From NCBI GenBank assembly GCA_964481035.1, contig CAYZSE010000005.1:1-51079 (forward strand): a DNA stretch of 51,079 nt, written 5' to 3'. The notes under the pieces were generated by a model, which saw only the letters and a list, made by a program, of their open reading frames with translations, made no database searches and was not told the DNA's origin. Made by a program: the position numbers and the translations under genes. Positions 50,093-51,079 of this stretch are shown here, in pieces (within the stretch, counting starts at the first letter, position 1; each line of letters begins with the position of its first letter). This DNA is from JAAAPF01 sp964481035 (lineage in GTDB: Bacteria; Pseudomonadota; Alphaproteobacteria; Geminicoccales; Geminicoccaceae).

Positions 50093-51076
50093 ATGGTGCG
50101 GCTGCTCTCCGGCTTGCTGGCCCTGGCGCTCGGCGGCGCCCTCCTCGTCGCCGTCGTACTTGTCGCTGTCGACCGCGCGGCGCGAGCGCCGGGCCCGAGC
50201 AGCGAGGAGGTCCGTCTCGTCGTCGAGCGTGGCGCGAGCCTCGGCGACATCGCCAGGCAACTGGCCGGGGCGGGCGTCGTCGTCGATCCGCGGCTCTACG
50301 AGCTGCACGTCCGGCTGAGCGGGGCCCAGGGCGCGCTGACGGCGGGCGAGTACGTCTTTCCCCCCGGCATCAGCGCGGCCGAGGTGACCCGGATGCTGCG
50401 CGAGCACGCGGTGGTCAAGTACCGCTTCACCGTCGTCGAGGGCTGGACGGTGCACCAGGCCTTCGAGGCCCTCGCCCAGGCCGCCGATCTCAGCGGTGAG
50501 CTGCCGCAAGCGCCGCCCGAGGGCTCGCTTCTCCCCGACACCTACTTCTTCGCCAAGGGTGCCGAGCGCGCGGCCCTGGTCGAGCGGATGCGGGCGGCGA
50601 TGGACGAGGCGCTCGCGGCGGCCTGGGCCGAGCGCGCGCCGGATCTGCCGCTGGAGAACCCGGAGGACGCGCTCACCCTCGCCTCGATCATCGAGAAGGA
50701 GACCGGCGTCGCCGGCGAGCGGCGGAAGGTGGCGGGCGTCTTCGTCAATCGGCTGAAGCGCGGCATGAAGCTGCAGACCGATCCGACGGTCATCTATGCG
50801 CTGACCAAGGGCGCGGGACCGCTCGATCGACCGCTCCTACGCCGCGACCTCGAGGTCGACGACCGCTACAACACCTATCGCTACGAGGGCCTGCCGCCGG
50901 GGCCGATCGCCAATCCCGGCCGGGCCTCGCTGGCCGCGGCGGTCGACCCGGCGGACGTGCCCTACTACTTCTTCGTCGCCGACGGCAGCGGTGGCCACGC
51001 CTTCGCCCGCACCCTGGAAGAGCACAACCGCAACGTCCAAGCCTGGCGCCAGATCCAACGGCAGCAAGGGGGATGA
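50093..51076 (+). CDS. mltG: Endolytic murein transglycosylase MltG
   Basis: Inner-membrane enzyme that cuts nascent glycan strands. The 327-residue protein has an N-terminal membrane anchor (LLALALGGALLVAVVLVAV), a LysM-like middle (FTVVEGWTVHQAFE) and the YceG catalytic core with LASIIEKETGV (catalytic Glu), VFVNRLKRGMKLQTDPTVIYAL and a terminal YYFFVADGSGGHAFA. It starts 6 bases after fabF, a conserved neighbour. Confidence 0.95.
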   Translation: MVRLLSGLLALALGGALLVAVVLVAVDRAARAPGPSSEEVRLVVERGASLGDIARQLAGAGVVVDPRLYELHVRLSGAQGALTAGEYVFPPGISAAEVTRMLREHAVVKYRFTVVEGWTVHQAFEALAQAADLSGELPQAPPEGSLLPDTYFFAKGAERAALVERMRAAMDEALAAAWAERAPDLPLENPEDALTLASIIEKETGVAGERRKVAGVFVNRLKRGMKLQTDPTVIYALTKGAGPLDRPLLRRDLEVDDRYNTYRYEGLPPGPIANPGRASLAAAVDPADVPYYFFVADGSGGHAFARTLEEHNRNVQAWRQIQRQQGG

Positions 51077-51079
51077 GGG

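Overview
The window is a gene-dense, high-GC stretch of bacterial chromosome. Several things point to an alphaproteobacterium, most likely Rhodospirillales-like, although the genus cannot be fixed from sequence alone: a general stress response cassette (ecfG, nepR, phyR), PhaR, an LdtR-like MarR regulator, DUF2244 next to nth, an aspartate-rich (Mg-type) HemB, and many GTG/TTG starts with 1-11 base gene overlaps. I see no tRNA, rRNA, CRISPR array, transposase or phage gene. The large antisense open frames are a by-product of the GC-rich codon use.

Layout. 1-5.0 kb (minus): Nudix protein, class V aminotransferase, ribF and ileS, which runs off the left edge. 5.0-7.1 kb: a 540-base gap holding one copy of a hairpin repeat, a small hypothetical gene, nth with a terminator overlapping its stop codon, and DUF2244. 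7.2-14.3 kb (minus): the TamA-TamB outer-membrane assembly pair followed by an orphan ABC-2 permease. 14.3-18.5 kb: metallophosphatase, then a divergent surface-polysaccharide mini-operon (beta-barrel porin, export lipoprotein) running into an AmpG-like transporter. 18.5-25.6 kb: isochorismatase-like hydrolase, a DEAD-box helicase/RAM-domain/Nudix operon, S9 peptidase, EamA transporter, a second hairpin repeat copy and a fatty acid desaturase. 25.7-33.8 kb: adenine deaminase, lipoprotein and twin-CDGSH protein, ppx-rlmE-smr, a CheA without its CheW-like domain, DUF3553, wrbA and glutathionyl-hydroquinone reductase. 34-40.6 kb: lipoprotein, DUF3830 divergent from a dihydropyrimidinase-like enzyme, the ecfG-nepR-phyR operon, motB and hemB. 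40.7-45 kb: valine catabolism (acyl-CoA dehydrogenase, HIBYL-CoA hydrolase, mmsB), MarR regulator and phaR. 45-51 kb: rpsF-rpsR-rplI (minus) divergent from fabD-fabG-acpP-fabF-mltG (plus).

Most of the genes are ordinary core metabolism. The most interesting signal is the general stress response cassette. All three genes lie on one strand in the order ecfG, nepR, phyR, behind an EcfG-like promoter. The PhyR receiver has Glu in place of the phosphoacceptor Asp and has lost one of its acidic-pair residues. That suggests an anti-anti-sigma factor that no longer depends on classical aspartyl phosphorylation. The second signal is a two-copy, long-armed palindromic element with 14-base perfect outer arms in the better copy.
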